DNA from: JAIPEK01 sp041685935
Lineage (GTDB): Bacteria; Desulfobacterota; Desulfobacteria; Desulfobacterales; Desulfobacteraceae
Length of the DNA stretch: 7,214 nucleotides
Reading direction: 5' to 3'
NCBI GenBank assembly: GCA_041685935.1
Contig: JAWLES010000123.1
Location: forward strand, 1 to 7,214
Of the stretch, positions 1-5,181 are shown one piece after another (position 1 is the first letter of the stretch; each line of letters begins with the position of its first letter). The translations under genes were made by a program, and so were the position numbers. The notes below the pieces were generated by a model. It saw only the letters and a program-made list of their open reading frames with translations. It made no database searches and was not told the origin of the DNA.

Positions 1-1029
1 AAAGAGCTGGAGAGGGGAGGGCAGGTCTTCTTTGTCCATAACAACATCAAGAGCATTTTCAAAAAGTCGGAAAAACTGAAAGAGCTGGTTCCTGAAGCCA
101 GGATCGACGTGGCTCACGGGAGACTTTCAGAATCCGTGCTCGAAGAGGTCATGCTCAAGTTTATCCGGAAAAGTATTGATGTCCTGGTTTGCACCACCAT
201 TGTGGAATCCGGGCTGGACATTCCTTCCGCCAACACCATGATTATCAACAATGCGGAACGGTTCGGGCTCTCCCAGATTTATCAGCTCAGGGGCCGGATA
301 GGGCGGGGAGATGACCAGGCCTATGCGTACCTGTTTGTTTCCGATGAAAGCCGGCTTACCAGGGACGCGGCAAAGAGGCTTGCCGCACTTATGGAGCACA
401 GGGATCTTGGTTCCGGGTTCCAGATCGCCATGAAGGACCTGCAGATAAGAGGGTCGGGGTCGGCGCTTGGAGCCTCGCAATCCGGCCATATCGCCTCGGT
501 GGGATACGACATGTTTCTCAAACTTCTTGACAGCGCTATCAGGGACATGAAGGGGGATGAAGTGGAAGAGCCCCTGGAGCCGGAGATCAATATTGCCATG
601 TCCGCATATATCCCTGATGAGTATGTAAGCTCTGTTGAGCAGCGGCTGACCGTATACAGGAGACTTTCAAAAGTCAACTCCCTGTCGGGGATTTCCGGGA
701 TGAAACAGGAACTGATCGACAGATTCGGGAAACTGCCCAGGGAAGCGGAAAACATGCTTTTGAAAATAATGCTCAGGGTGCTTGCCATCAAATCCGGGGT
801 GGAACGTCTGGACCTTTCGTTCAACCAGCTGACCCTGGCATTTTCCGCTAAACACATAAGTGATTTCGGCAGGGTGGAATCAGTTCTGAACAAACAGGGG
901 CTGGAGTATACATTGCCCCGTAAGAATACGGTGAATATTCTGCTTGGAAAAAAGAGAAAGAATATCGCAAAGTCCCTTGTGGAATCCAAGCAGATTTTAA
1001 GTGAACTTGCACGCGGTTTTTCCGAATAG
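1..1029 (+). CDS. mfd: Transcription-repair coupling factor Mfd, C-terminal part (5' truncated by window)
   Basis: Mfd is an ATP-dependent DNA translocase that removes RNA polymerase stalled at lesions and recruits the UvrABC excision machinery. The reading frame is open from base 1, so only the last 342 residues are present; full-length Mfd is about 1,100-1,200. Visible, in order, are the second RecA-like domain with motif V around residues 60-75 (DVLVCTTIVESGLDIP), the FGLSQIYQLRGRIGRG segment (motif VI, ending near residue 103), the TRG-like stretch LGSGFQIAMKDLQIRGSG with QSGHIASVGYD, and a C-terminal D7 domain beginning near EPEINIAMSAYIPDEY. The QSGHI-VG and D7 segments separate it from RecG, which shares the helicase motifs. 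The UvrB-like and RNA-polymerase-binding domains lie upstream, outside the window. The next gene starts 52 bases after the stop with no terminator between, so co-transcription is likely. Confidence 0.96.
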   Translation, partial: KELERGGQVFFVHNNIKSIFKKSEKLKELVPEARIDVAHGRLSESVLEEVMLKFIRKSIDVLVCTTIVESGLDIPSANTMIINNAERFGLSQIYQLRGRIGRGDDQAYAYLFVSDESRLTRDAAKRLAALMEHRDLGSGFQIAMKDLQIRGSGSALGASQSGHIASVGYDMFLKLLDSAIRDMKGDEVEEPLEPEINIAMSAYIPDEYVSSVEQRLTVYRRLSKVNSLSGISGMKQELIDRFGKLPREAENMLLKIMLRVLAIKSGVERLDLSFNQLTLAFSAKHISDFGRVESVLNKQGLEYTLPRKNTVNILLGKKRKNIAKSLVESKQILSELARGFSE

Positions 1030-1064
1030 TAATATTATCGGCAAAGGATCGGAAAAGAGATTCT

Positions 1065-1072
1065 GGAAAGGA
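1065..1072 (+). promoter_or_regulatory. Ribosome-binding site that sets the AsmA-like gene start
   Basis: GGAAAGGA lies 9 bases before the ATG at 1082. The only longer alternative in the frame, a GTG at 1001 inside the end of mfd, has no purine-rich site before it. The 27 extra residues it would add (starting MNLHAVFPNSNIIGK) are neither membrane-spanning nor family-like. This favours 1082. Confidence 0.6.
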
Positions 1073-1081
1073 ATTTTGTTC

Positions 1082-1930
1082 ATGGTATCGTTGAATGCGG
1101 AAAAAGCAGTACGCAAGGCTGTTGAAAAGATATCCGGGAAAACCGGGCAGAAAATCGAAATCAAGGGGAAAGTCGGTTTCAAGCCCGGTTTTTCCCCCTG
1201 CATTACTGTTAATGATGTATCATTCGGAAAATCTTCCATACAAAAGCTTATGATCTATCTGGAGTTCGCTCCACTTGTCAGGGGAGAGGTGCGGGTGAAA
1301 CACCTTCGGGTCAGGGAGACCAGGATCGTGATCGAAAGGGGCAGGGACGGCATGATAACCCCGGATTTCCAGGATGGCCTGCGGCGTGCGGCCGAAAGTG
1401 AATCAGGAGGATCAGGCGCAAAGGATCTGGTCATGGAAAACTGCAGGATAATTTTCATGGACTTGAAAAACCGGACCGGCCTGGATATTGCCGCAGACGA
1501 ACTGAAAGCTGAAGCTTTTCAGCCTGCAAGTTCATCAGGAACTGATCCGGCGGTTACATTGGATATTGTTTCCCGGAGCCTTGACGTGGCATCATTTGCC
1601 ACAAATGGCAAGGATTATGAGCTGCCCCGTGGAGAAAAACTTCTTTTTCCGGACGGGCAGGAGCGGTTGCCGGTTCCTGATTCCGTTAATTTTGCCGGCC
1701 GTATACATGTAAAAAAACTGGTTCTGGCAGGTTCCCGTCTCCGTGATGTAAAAACTGAAATCGCAATAAAGTCCGGACGGCCGGACGGCATGGTTCATAT
1801 TGCAAAAAAGGGGGCGGACCTCAGGGAGGTCATGGCCGCCATTGCCGGGAAAGCGGTCCGGGGAGATCATTTCTGCGCCTCTGTCCTTGAGGCCCTTGGA
1901 GAGGCGGCAAATGAAAACAGAGAGTACTGA
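1082..1930 (+). CDS. AsmA-like protein, short and without membrane anchor
   Basis: The 282-residue product resembles the N-terminal part of the AsmA family, envelope proteins linked to outer-membrane and lipid homeostasis. Family-like features are EKISGKTGQKIEIKGKVGF (about 16-34), the DVSFGK turn (45-50), LEFAPLVRGEVRVKHLRV (60-77) and the IERGRDG turn (84-90). A second segment, KKLVLAGSRLRDVKTEIAIK (211-230), matches the usual strand after the linker. Typical AsmA proteins exceed about 500 residues and open with a transmembrane helix. Here no hydrophobic helix precedes the domain from either possible start, and the protein ends about 50 residues after the second segment. It could be a diverged soluble relative, a degraded gene, or a protein whose anchor was lost. 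The last 20 bases overlap the next gene, so it sits in an operon with mfd and the DUF2400 gene. The family call is by motif recognition; the function is unknown. Confidence 0.62.
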   Translation: MVSLNAEKAVRKAVEKISGKTGQKIEIKGKVGFKPGFSPCITVNDVSFGKSSIQKLMIYLEFAPLVRGEVRVKHLRVRETRIVIERGRDGMITPDFQDGLRRAAESESGGSGAKDLVMENCRIIFMDLKNRTGLDIAADELKAEAFQPASSSGTDPAVTLDIVSRSLDVASFATNGKDYELPRGEKLLFPDGQERLPVPDSVNFAGRIHVKKLVLAGSRLRDVKTEIAIKSGRPDGMVHIAKKGADLREVMAAIAGKAVRGDHFCASVLEALGEAANENREY

Positions 1931-2717
1931 GTTTCCTGTCCATCTTTTGGAAGAGATCAGGAACACTTATAACAAAAGGCGATTTGTAAGCCCTGATCCT
2001 CTTCAGTTCCTGTACAAATACAATAATCTGCATGATCGCGAAATTTCCGGGATGATAGCCGCGTTTCTGGCTTTCGGCAGGGTCGATCAGATTCTTGGAG
2101 CCGTGGATAGGGTTCTTGGTGTCATGGGGGACAATCCGCGGAAGTATATTGAAGCTGCATCCCCTTCCGATTTTTATCACGATTTTGCAGGCTTTCAGTA
2201 CAGGTTCGTGAAAGGAGTCCAGGTGGCTGAGCTGTGCAAGGGCCTCAAATACATAATCAAGACATTCGGCTCCGTGAATGAATGCTTTCTGGCGGGCTTC
2301 TCCGGCAAACATGATACAGTGTTAAACGGGCTTTCTTTTCTGATATGCCGGATCCTGGAAAACTCGGAGCCTGGTTATCTTGTGGCGCATCCGGAAAAGG
2401 GGAGTGCCTGCAAGAGAAGCAACCTTTACCTGAGATGGATGGTCAGGCGGGATGAGGTTGATCCAGGCGGCTGGACAGGTGTCTCACCCTCCAGGCTTAT
2501 TCTGCCCCTGGATACCCATATGCACCGCATATGCAGGCTTATCGGACTTACGGAAAGAAAGCAGGCGAACATGAAGACCGCAATTGAGGCGACCGGTTCT
2601 TTGAGAAAAATCGCCCCTGATGATCCGGTGCGCTACGATTTTTCCCTGACGCGGTTCGGTATCAGGCAGGATTTCGAAATCCGCACCCTTGCGGAAATGT
2701 TTCGCCAAAACCCATAG
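1911..2717 (+). CDS. DUF2400 / TIGR02757 family protein, possible HhH-GPD glycosylase-like fold
   Basis: The 268-residue protein matches the TIGR02757/DUF2400 family in length and signatures: DPLQFLYKYNNLHDREISG (29-47), IAAFLAFGRVDQIL (49-62), GSACKRSNLYLRWMVRRD (164-181), PLDTHMHRICRLIGLTERK (199-217) and DDPVRYDFSLTRFGI (237-251). The family has no established function. The Lys168 region followed by PLDTH with Asp201 resembles the Lys and Asp pair of helix-hairpin-helix DNA glycosylases (VDTH in endonuclease III); that link is my inference, supported weakly by mfd in the same operon. There is no [4Fe-4S] cysteine loop of the Nth type at the C-terminus. The start at 1911 is chosen because GGAGAGG at 1898-1904 precedes it by 6 bases and homologous-looking sequence begins soon after. 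A longer form from 1800 would read through the end of the AsmA-like gene and is unlikely. The start overlaps that gene by 20 bases, which suggests translational coupling. Confidence 0.88.
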   Translation: MKTESTEFPVHLLEEIRNTYNKRRFVSPDPLQFLYKYNNLHDREISGMIAAFLAFGRVDQILGAVDRVLGVMGDNPRKYIEAASPSDFYHDFAGFQYRFVKGVQVAELCKGLKYIIKTFGSVNECFLAGFSGKHDTVLNGLSFLICRILENSEPGYLVAHPEKGSACKRSNLYLRWMVRRDEVDPGGWTGVSPSRLILPLDTHMHRICRLIGLTERKQANMKTAIEATGSLRKIAPDDPVRYDFSLTRFGIRQDFEIRTLAEMFRQNP

Positions 2718-2799
2718 TCTCTTCCTGTCTGAACCGGAGAATTGTGTTGACAAAAACAGGGAAAAGTGAAAATGTGGGTCATATTTCCTTCAGAAACAG

Positions 2800-2812
2800 C
2801 TGTATGATACAG
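2800..2812. promoter_or_regulatory. 13-bp perfect palindrome, candidate operator or activator site
   Basis: CTGTATGATACAG is a perfect inverted repeat (CTGTAT, central G, ATACAG) about 85 bases before the satP start. It contains a -10-like TATGAT. Ten of its bases (TGTATGATAC) recur exactly at 4549-4558, just downstream of the nifU promoter. The DNA-binding partner is unknown. Confidence 0.4.
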
Positions 2813-2850
2813 GTTTTGATCAAAGCTCGGTTAAAACCGGATACGATTTA

Positions 2851-2864
2851 CAGGATACAGGATC
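2851..2864. repeat. Short 7-bp tandem repeat in the satP leader
   Basis: CAGGATA is followed directly by CAGGATC, and GATACAGG (2854-2861) repeats the same octamer seen at 2806-2813, 48 bases upstream. The regular spacing could reflect half-sites for a regulator, but the units are short and chance is possible. Confidence 0.3.
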
Positions 2865-2896
2865 AGGTAACCCGAAATCATGAAAAGGAGTAGCGT

Positions 2897-3466
2897 ATGA
2901 CTGATTCCGCGGCGGTTAAAGGGAATCCTGCAGTTGTCGGACTGGCTGGATTCGGCATTACAACTATGCTTTTGCAGTTTCACAATGTAGGATGGTGCGA
3001 TGTGGGCCCGGTAATAGCCATGGCTTTTGTCTTCGGCGGTTTGGCCCAGCTTGTTGCAGGATATTTTGAATTCAGCGTTGGAAACAACTTCGGTTTCAGC
3101 GCATTCGTTTCATACGGATCGTTCTGGATCGCCCTCGGCATAATATTTCTGCTCAACCATTTTAATATCTATCATTCCAGCACAAGTGACGTGGGATGGT
3201 TTCTGGTGAGCTGGACCCTTTACACCTTTATCATGTGGATTCCTGCCATGCGGATTCACACTGCAATGGCCGTCACTTTCACGTTGCTGCTGATCGGATT
3301 CATTCTGCTGGATATTGCCCATTTCGGGTATCCGCAGTTTACTGTGATTGCAGGTTATGAGCTGATGCTGTGTGCGGCATCCGCCCTTTACATGATGGCC
3401 CATGCCATTTACGCCCAGGTTTTCGGGCGCGACGTTCTTCCGGTGGGCAAACCCTGGTTGAAATAG
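2897..3466 (+). CDS. satP: Acetate uptake transporter, GPR1/FUN34/YaaH (SatP) family
   Basis: The 189-residue inner-membrane protein is of the usual size for this family, whose bacterial members carry acetate and succinate, probably with protons. The family signature NPAVVGL (10-16) lies at the start of helix 1, and AGYFEFSVGNNFG (54-66) followed by SYGSFW (72-77) is the other diagnostic block. Six hydrophobic segments can be drawn at about 13-29, 35-56, 69-87, 99-117, 123-142 and 148-172, as expected. The start is supported by AAAAGGAG six bases upstream. Only 55 bases without a hairpin separate it from the Cache-domain gene, so the two are probably co-transcribed. In a sulfate reducer this would fit uptake or release of acetate. 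The substrate is inferred from the family and has not been shown for this protein. Confidence 0.92.
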   Translation: MTDSAAVKGNPAVVGLAGFGITTMLLQFHNVGWCDVGPVIAMAFVFGGLAQLVAGYFEFSVGNNFGFSAFVSYGSFWIALGIIFLLNHFNIYHSSTSDVGWFLVSWTLYTFIMWIPAMRIHTAMAVTFTLLLIGFILLDIAHFGYPQFTVIAGYELMLCAASALYMMAHAIYAQVFGRDVLPVGKPWLK

Positions 3467-3521
3467 GCATTCCGGCTTTTGTCCAGTGTCTCTTGTTTGT
3501 TATTTATGAAAGGAGAATCCT

Positions 3522-4004
3522 ATGAAAAGAATATATCTTGTTTCGTTTCTGGCCTTCCTGTTCTGTCTGCCGTCTTTTCCGGCGAGTGCGGATGATTCCG
3601 CCACCAAAGAGGAATGCGTGGTGAAATGCAGGGAAGCCGCCGCCATGATTAATTCAAAAGGGGTTGAAAAGGCTTCCGGGGTTATCGGTGATCCGGACGG
3701 CCCTTTTGTCTGGAAAGACTCTTATGTGTTTTTAATGGATTTAAAAGGAAAGATGATAGCGCATCCTTTCAAGCCGGAACTCACCAAAAAGGATCACTGT
3801 TTGTTGATAACCGATCCGACGGACAAGGCGCTTTTCGTCCATTTTGTAAATCTTGCCCGCTCCAAGGGTGAAGGCTGGGTGGAGTACATGTGGCCCAAAC
3901 CTTTGAAAAATACGCCGAGGAAAAAGATGACCTATATTTACAGGGTTCCGGAACACGATCTGTTCGTGGGGGCCGGTGTCTACGTGGGCGGCATGATGTA
4001 TTGA
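3522..4004 (+). CDS. Secreted single-Cache-domain protein
   Basis: The 160-residue protein has a clear signal peptide: a positive start (MKR), a hydrophobic core (residues 4-19) and an ASA cleavage motif, with cleavage expected after Ala23. The mature part is one small Cache (sCache_2-like) ligand-binding domain, with core strands YVFLMDLKGKMIAHPF (68-83), GEGWVEYMWPKP (116-127) and the ending YIYRVPEHDLFVGAGVY (138-154). Such domains usually form the outside sensor of chemoreceptors and histidine kinases and often bind small organic acids. Here no transmembrane helix or signalling domain follows, so it is a free periplasmic (or secreted) binding protein. Three mature cysteines (32, 36, 93) are present, with a CxxxC pair near the new N-terminus. 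The ribosome-binding site AAAGGAG ends 6 bases before the ATG. Its place after an acetate transporter suggests that it binds acetate or a related carboxylate; that ligand is inference. Confidence 0.85.
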   Translation: MKRIYLVSFLAFLFCLPSFPASADDSATKEECVVKCREAAAMINSKGVEKASGVIGDPDGPFVWKDSYVFLMDLKGKMIAHPFKPELTKKDHCLLITDPTDKALFVHFVNLARSKGEGWVEYMWPKPLKNTPRKKMTYIYRVPEHDLFVGAGVYVGGMMY

Positions 4005-4009
4005 CAGGT

Positions 4010-4038
4010 TTGAAAAAAACTGCCGTGCGTTTTAGAAT
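4010..4038 (+). promoter_or_regulatory. Sigma70-type promoter for the zinc-ribbon gene
   Basis: TTGAAA (4010-4015) and TAGAAT (4033-4038) are each one base off consensus and are separated by exactly 17 bases. Transcription would begin near 4045, giving a leader of about 139 nt before the ATG at 4184. The -35 begins six bases after the Cache gene stop. Confidence 0.6.
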
Positions 4039-4045
4039 GGCACGG
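4023..4045. promoter_or_regulatory. Inverted repeat enclosing the -10 box, candidate operator
   Basis: CCGTGC (4023-4028) and GCACGG (4040-4045) are perfect complements 11 bases apart, and the -10 box TAGAAT lies between them. A repressor dimer bound here would cover the -10 and start site. As RNA the same dyad could end transcripts from the Cache gene, but no T-run follows on the + strand. On the - strand a run of seven T follows, though no - strand gene is nearby to need it. Confidence 0.45.
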
Positions 4046-4183
4046 TTCCTGCTTATTTGATTTAGGTAGTGTTGTCCGAAAGGACAATCCTTCATCCGGG
4101 ATTTTTAAATCCCGATCCCGGGAGAAGGATCGAGAAATGCGGATATCGCATTCGCGTGAAAAAAAAATGTAAAGGAGGACCAA
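4045..4183 (+). promoter_or_regulatory. Structured 5' leader of the zinc-ribbon gene
   Basis: Three consecutive hairpins can be drawn. H1 is TTGTCC-GAAA-GGACAA (4072-4087), a perfect stem with a GNRA loop. H2 runs 4087-4103 against 4114-4130, 17 positions with a single A/A mismatch and two G-U pairs. H3 is AATGCG-GATAT-CGCATT (4136-4152). Inside H2 a competing stem exists: CGGGATTT (4097-4104) with AAATCCCG (4107-4114). The two folds cannot form together. An A9 run (4159-4167) and the ribosome-binding site AAAGGAGG (4171-4178) follow. The base TCCTT of H2 (4088-4092) is also complementary to AAGGA in that site. The architecture suits a switching leader, but I do not recognise any known riboswitch class, and no ligand can be named. 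Confidence 0.45.
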
Positions 4184-4372
4184 ATGGCAGGGAAAAAATA
4201 TCGTGTGACAAAATCGTGTCCGCAGTGCGGATGCTCTCATCTGACCCATCAGACTGAAGAGGATTTGAAAAAAAAATATACTGATGTACCGAATGTGGAG
4301 CTTGAATGCCACGAATGCATGATGAAATTTGAAGTTGACGTGGACAAGGATCTTAAACCGGAAGACGAATAG
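4184..4372 (+). CDS. Small zinc-ribbon-like protein of unknown function
   Basis: This 62-residue protein carries two Cys-x2-Cys knuckles, CPQC (Cys12, Cys15) and CHEC (Cys42, Cys45), 26 residues apart, with Cys17 and several His between. This is the usual pattern of a zinc ribbon that binds one structural zinc (or iron) ion. The N-terminus is basic (MAGKKYRVTK) and the C-terminus strongly acidic (DVDKDLKPEDE). There is no signal peptide or membrane helix, so it should be cytoplasmic. A strong ribosome-binding site, AAAGGAGG, lies 5 bases before the ATG. It appears to be transcribed alone, with its own promoter and leader upstream and a terminator 14 bases after the stop. I do not recognise a named family. 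Roles in transcription, translation or metal handling are all open. The coding call itself is well supported by the start signals and the paired cysteines. Confidence 0.82.
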   Translation: MAGKKYRVTKSCPQCGCSHLTHQTEEDLKKKYTDVPNVELECHECMMKFEVDVDKDLKPEDE

Positions 4373-4386
4373 GTACCGTACGGATC

Positions 4387-4436
4387 CGCCGGGGACATGA
4401 CGGCTTCGGAGCCGGTGCGTTCCCGGCGTTTTCTTT
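4387..4436 (+). terminator. Rho-independent terminator after the zinc-ribbon gene
   Basis: An outer stem of CGCCGGGGA (4387-4395) with TTCCCGGCG (4420-4428), 9 pairs including one G-U, encloses an inner hairpin CGGCT-TCGG-AGCCG (4401-4414). It is followed at once by TTTT, C, TTT. It lies 14 bases after the stop codon and separates this gene from the nifU operon. Confidence 0.8.
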
Positions 4437-4515
4437 GGGTTTTTCCAGAATCCGCGGAATTTCCGGAATCAAGGTTCGGAGCGCTGCGGATACGGCTTTG
4501 GTACGGAAAAATTTA
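4437..4515. other. Spacer between terminator and nifU promoter
   Basis: No gene is visible. It contains two short palindromes, TCCGCGGA (4451-4458) and TTCCGGAA (4461-4468), with no clear role. Confidence 0.3.
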
Positions 4516-4543
4516 TTGACATACTGCCACGCTGTAGTATATT
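4516..4543 (+). promoter_or_regulatory. Strong sigma70-type promoter of the nifU operon
   Basis: A consensus -35, TTGACA (4516-4521), and a -10, TATATT (4538-4543, one mismatch), are separated by 16 bases. Transcription would begin near 4550, about 50 bases before nifU. There is no sigma54-type GG/GC element, so it does not look like a nitrogen-fixation (NifA-dependent) promoter. Confidence 0.7.
4521..4540. promoter_or_regulatory. Imperfect palindrome between -35 and -10, candidate Fe-S regulator operator
   Basis: ATACTGCCACGCTGTAGTAT has perfect outer arms ATACT and AGTAT plus two matching inner positions. It fills the space between the promoter boxes, the usual place for a repressor site. 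An Rrf2/IscR-type Fe-S sensor is the expected regulator for a cluster-assembly operon. That identity is inference from context; no regulator gene is in the window. Confidence 0.42.
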
Positions 4544-4601
4544 TTGGTTGTATGATACCGAATGACCGGACAAAAACCACCTGAAAAGGGAGGACAAATA
4601 T

Positions 4602-5165
4602 ATGTGGGAATACAGTGAAAAGGTGAAGGATCATTTCATGAATCCCCGGAATGTCGGGGAGATTGAAGACGCCTCCGCAATAGGTGAAAAAGGATCGATT
4701 TCATGTGGAGATGCATTGAAGCTGTACCTCAAAATCAATGACGACGGGGTCATTGAGGAGGCCAAGTTCATGACCTTCGGCTGCGCGAGCGCAATCGCAA
4801 GTTCCTCCGCACTCACGGAAATGCTCAAGGGGCTGACCATTGAAGAGGCGGAAAAAATCACAAACGATGATATTGCAGAATATCTTGGCGGGCTGCCTAA
4901 AGAGAAAATGCACTGTTCTGTGATGGGGCGGCAGGCACTTGAAAAGGCGATTGCTGACTTCCGGGGCGAGAAAGTTCCTGAAAAAGAGGGCGAGGTGGTC
5001 TGCGAGTGCTTTGATATCACGGACCGTGAAATTATCAAGGCGGTAAAAGAGAACAGTCTTGAGACCACGGATGATGTAACCTGCTTTCTCAAGGCCGGCG
5101 GCGGATGCGGCAACTGCCTTGAGAAAATCGATGAACTGATACGTACGGAGAAAGCAAAGGCCTGA
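4602..5165 (+). CDS. nifU: NifU-type Fe-S cluster scaffold, IscU plus BFD-like domains
   Basis: The protein receives sulfur from the cysteine desulfurase encoded next and builds transient Fe-S clusters for transfer to apoproteins. Residues 1 to about 125 are the IscU-like scaffold with its three ligand cysteines, Cys35 (ISCGD, with Asp37), Cys61 (FGCASAIASSS) and Cys105 (MHCSVMG). Residues 130-180 are the BFD-like [2Fe-2S] domain with Cys134-x-Cys136, then 32 residues, then Cys169-x2-Cys172. Classical NifU is about 300 residues because of a C-terminal Nfu domain; here the protein ends at 187 without it. The LPPVK chaperone motif of IscU is replaced by LPKEK, so HscA-type chaperone dependence is not expected. 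GGGAGG at 4588-4593 sets the start. A promoter lies just upstream, and nifS follows after 16 bases, so they are surely co-transcribed. As no nitrogenase genes are visible, a general housekeeping role is more likely than nitrogenase assembly. Confidence 0.94.
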   Translation: MWEYSEKVKDHFMNPRNVGEIEDASAIGEKGSISCGDALKLYLKINDDGVIEEAKFMTFGCASAIASSSALTEMLKGLTIEEAEKITNDDIAEYLGGLPKEKMHCSVMGRQALEKAIADFRGEKVPEKEGEVVCECFDITDREIIKAVKENSLETTDDVTCFLKAGGGCGNCLEKIDELIRTEKAKA

Positions 5166-5181
5166 CCCGGGAGAGGAATGT

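Larger units (their letters stand above)
2718..2896 (+). other. Intergenic control region before the acetate transporter gene
   Basis: This 179-base gap separates the mfd operon from satP. It holds no convincing gene and no clear terminator for the upstream operon. A TTGACA at 2747-2752 has only a weak partner (GAAAAT at 2768-2773, 15-base spacer). A -10-like TATGAT at 2803-2808 lacks a recognisable -35 and lies within a perfect palindrome, which suggests an activator-dependent promoter. AAAAGGAG at 2883-2890 is the ribosome-binding site, 6 bases before the ATG. Confidence 0.45.

Noticed and set aside
321..989. Long minus-strand open frame (222 codons) opposite mfd
   Set aside because: It is a shadow of the strongly recognised mfd frame; its translation is Ser/Arg-rich with no family signature.
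1800..1910. Longer start for the DUF2400 gene
   Set aside because: The extra 37 residues are basic, unlike the family, and read the end of the AsmA-like gene in another frame; the ATG at 1911 has a good ribosome-binding site.
4001..4006. TTGACA at the Cache gene stop as a -35 box
   Set aside because: The only good -10 nearby, TAGAAT at 4033, would be 26 bases away; TTGAAA at 4010 has the correct 17-base spacing.
4023..4062. Rho-independent terminator for the Cache gene
   Set aside because: The stem is only 6 pairs with an 11-base loop and no T-run follows on the + strand; it is better explained as a dyad around the -10 box.
4069..4257. Plus-strand 62-codon frame overlapping the zinc-ribbon gene start
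   Set aside because: It has no ribosome-binding site, lies mostly in the structured leader and is out of frame with the better supported Cys4 gene.
4451..4468. Adjacent palindromes TCCGCGGA and TTCCGGAA
   Set aside because: Eight-base palindromes in GC-rich sequence occur by chance and they have no clear link to a promoter box.
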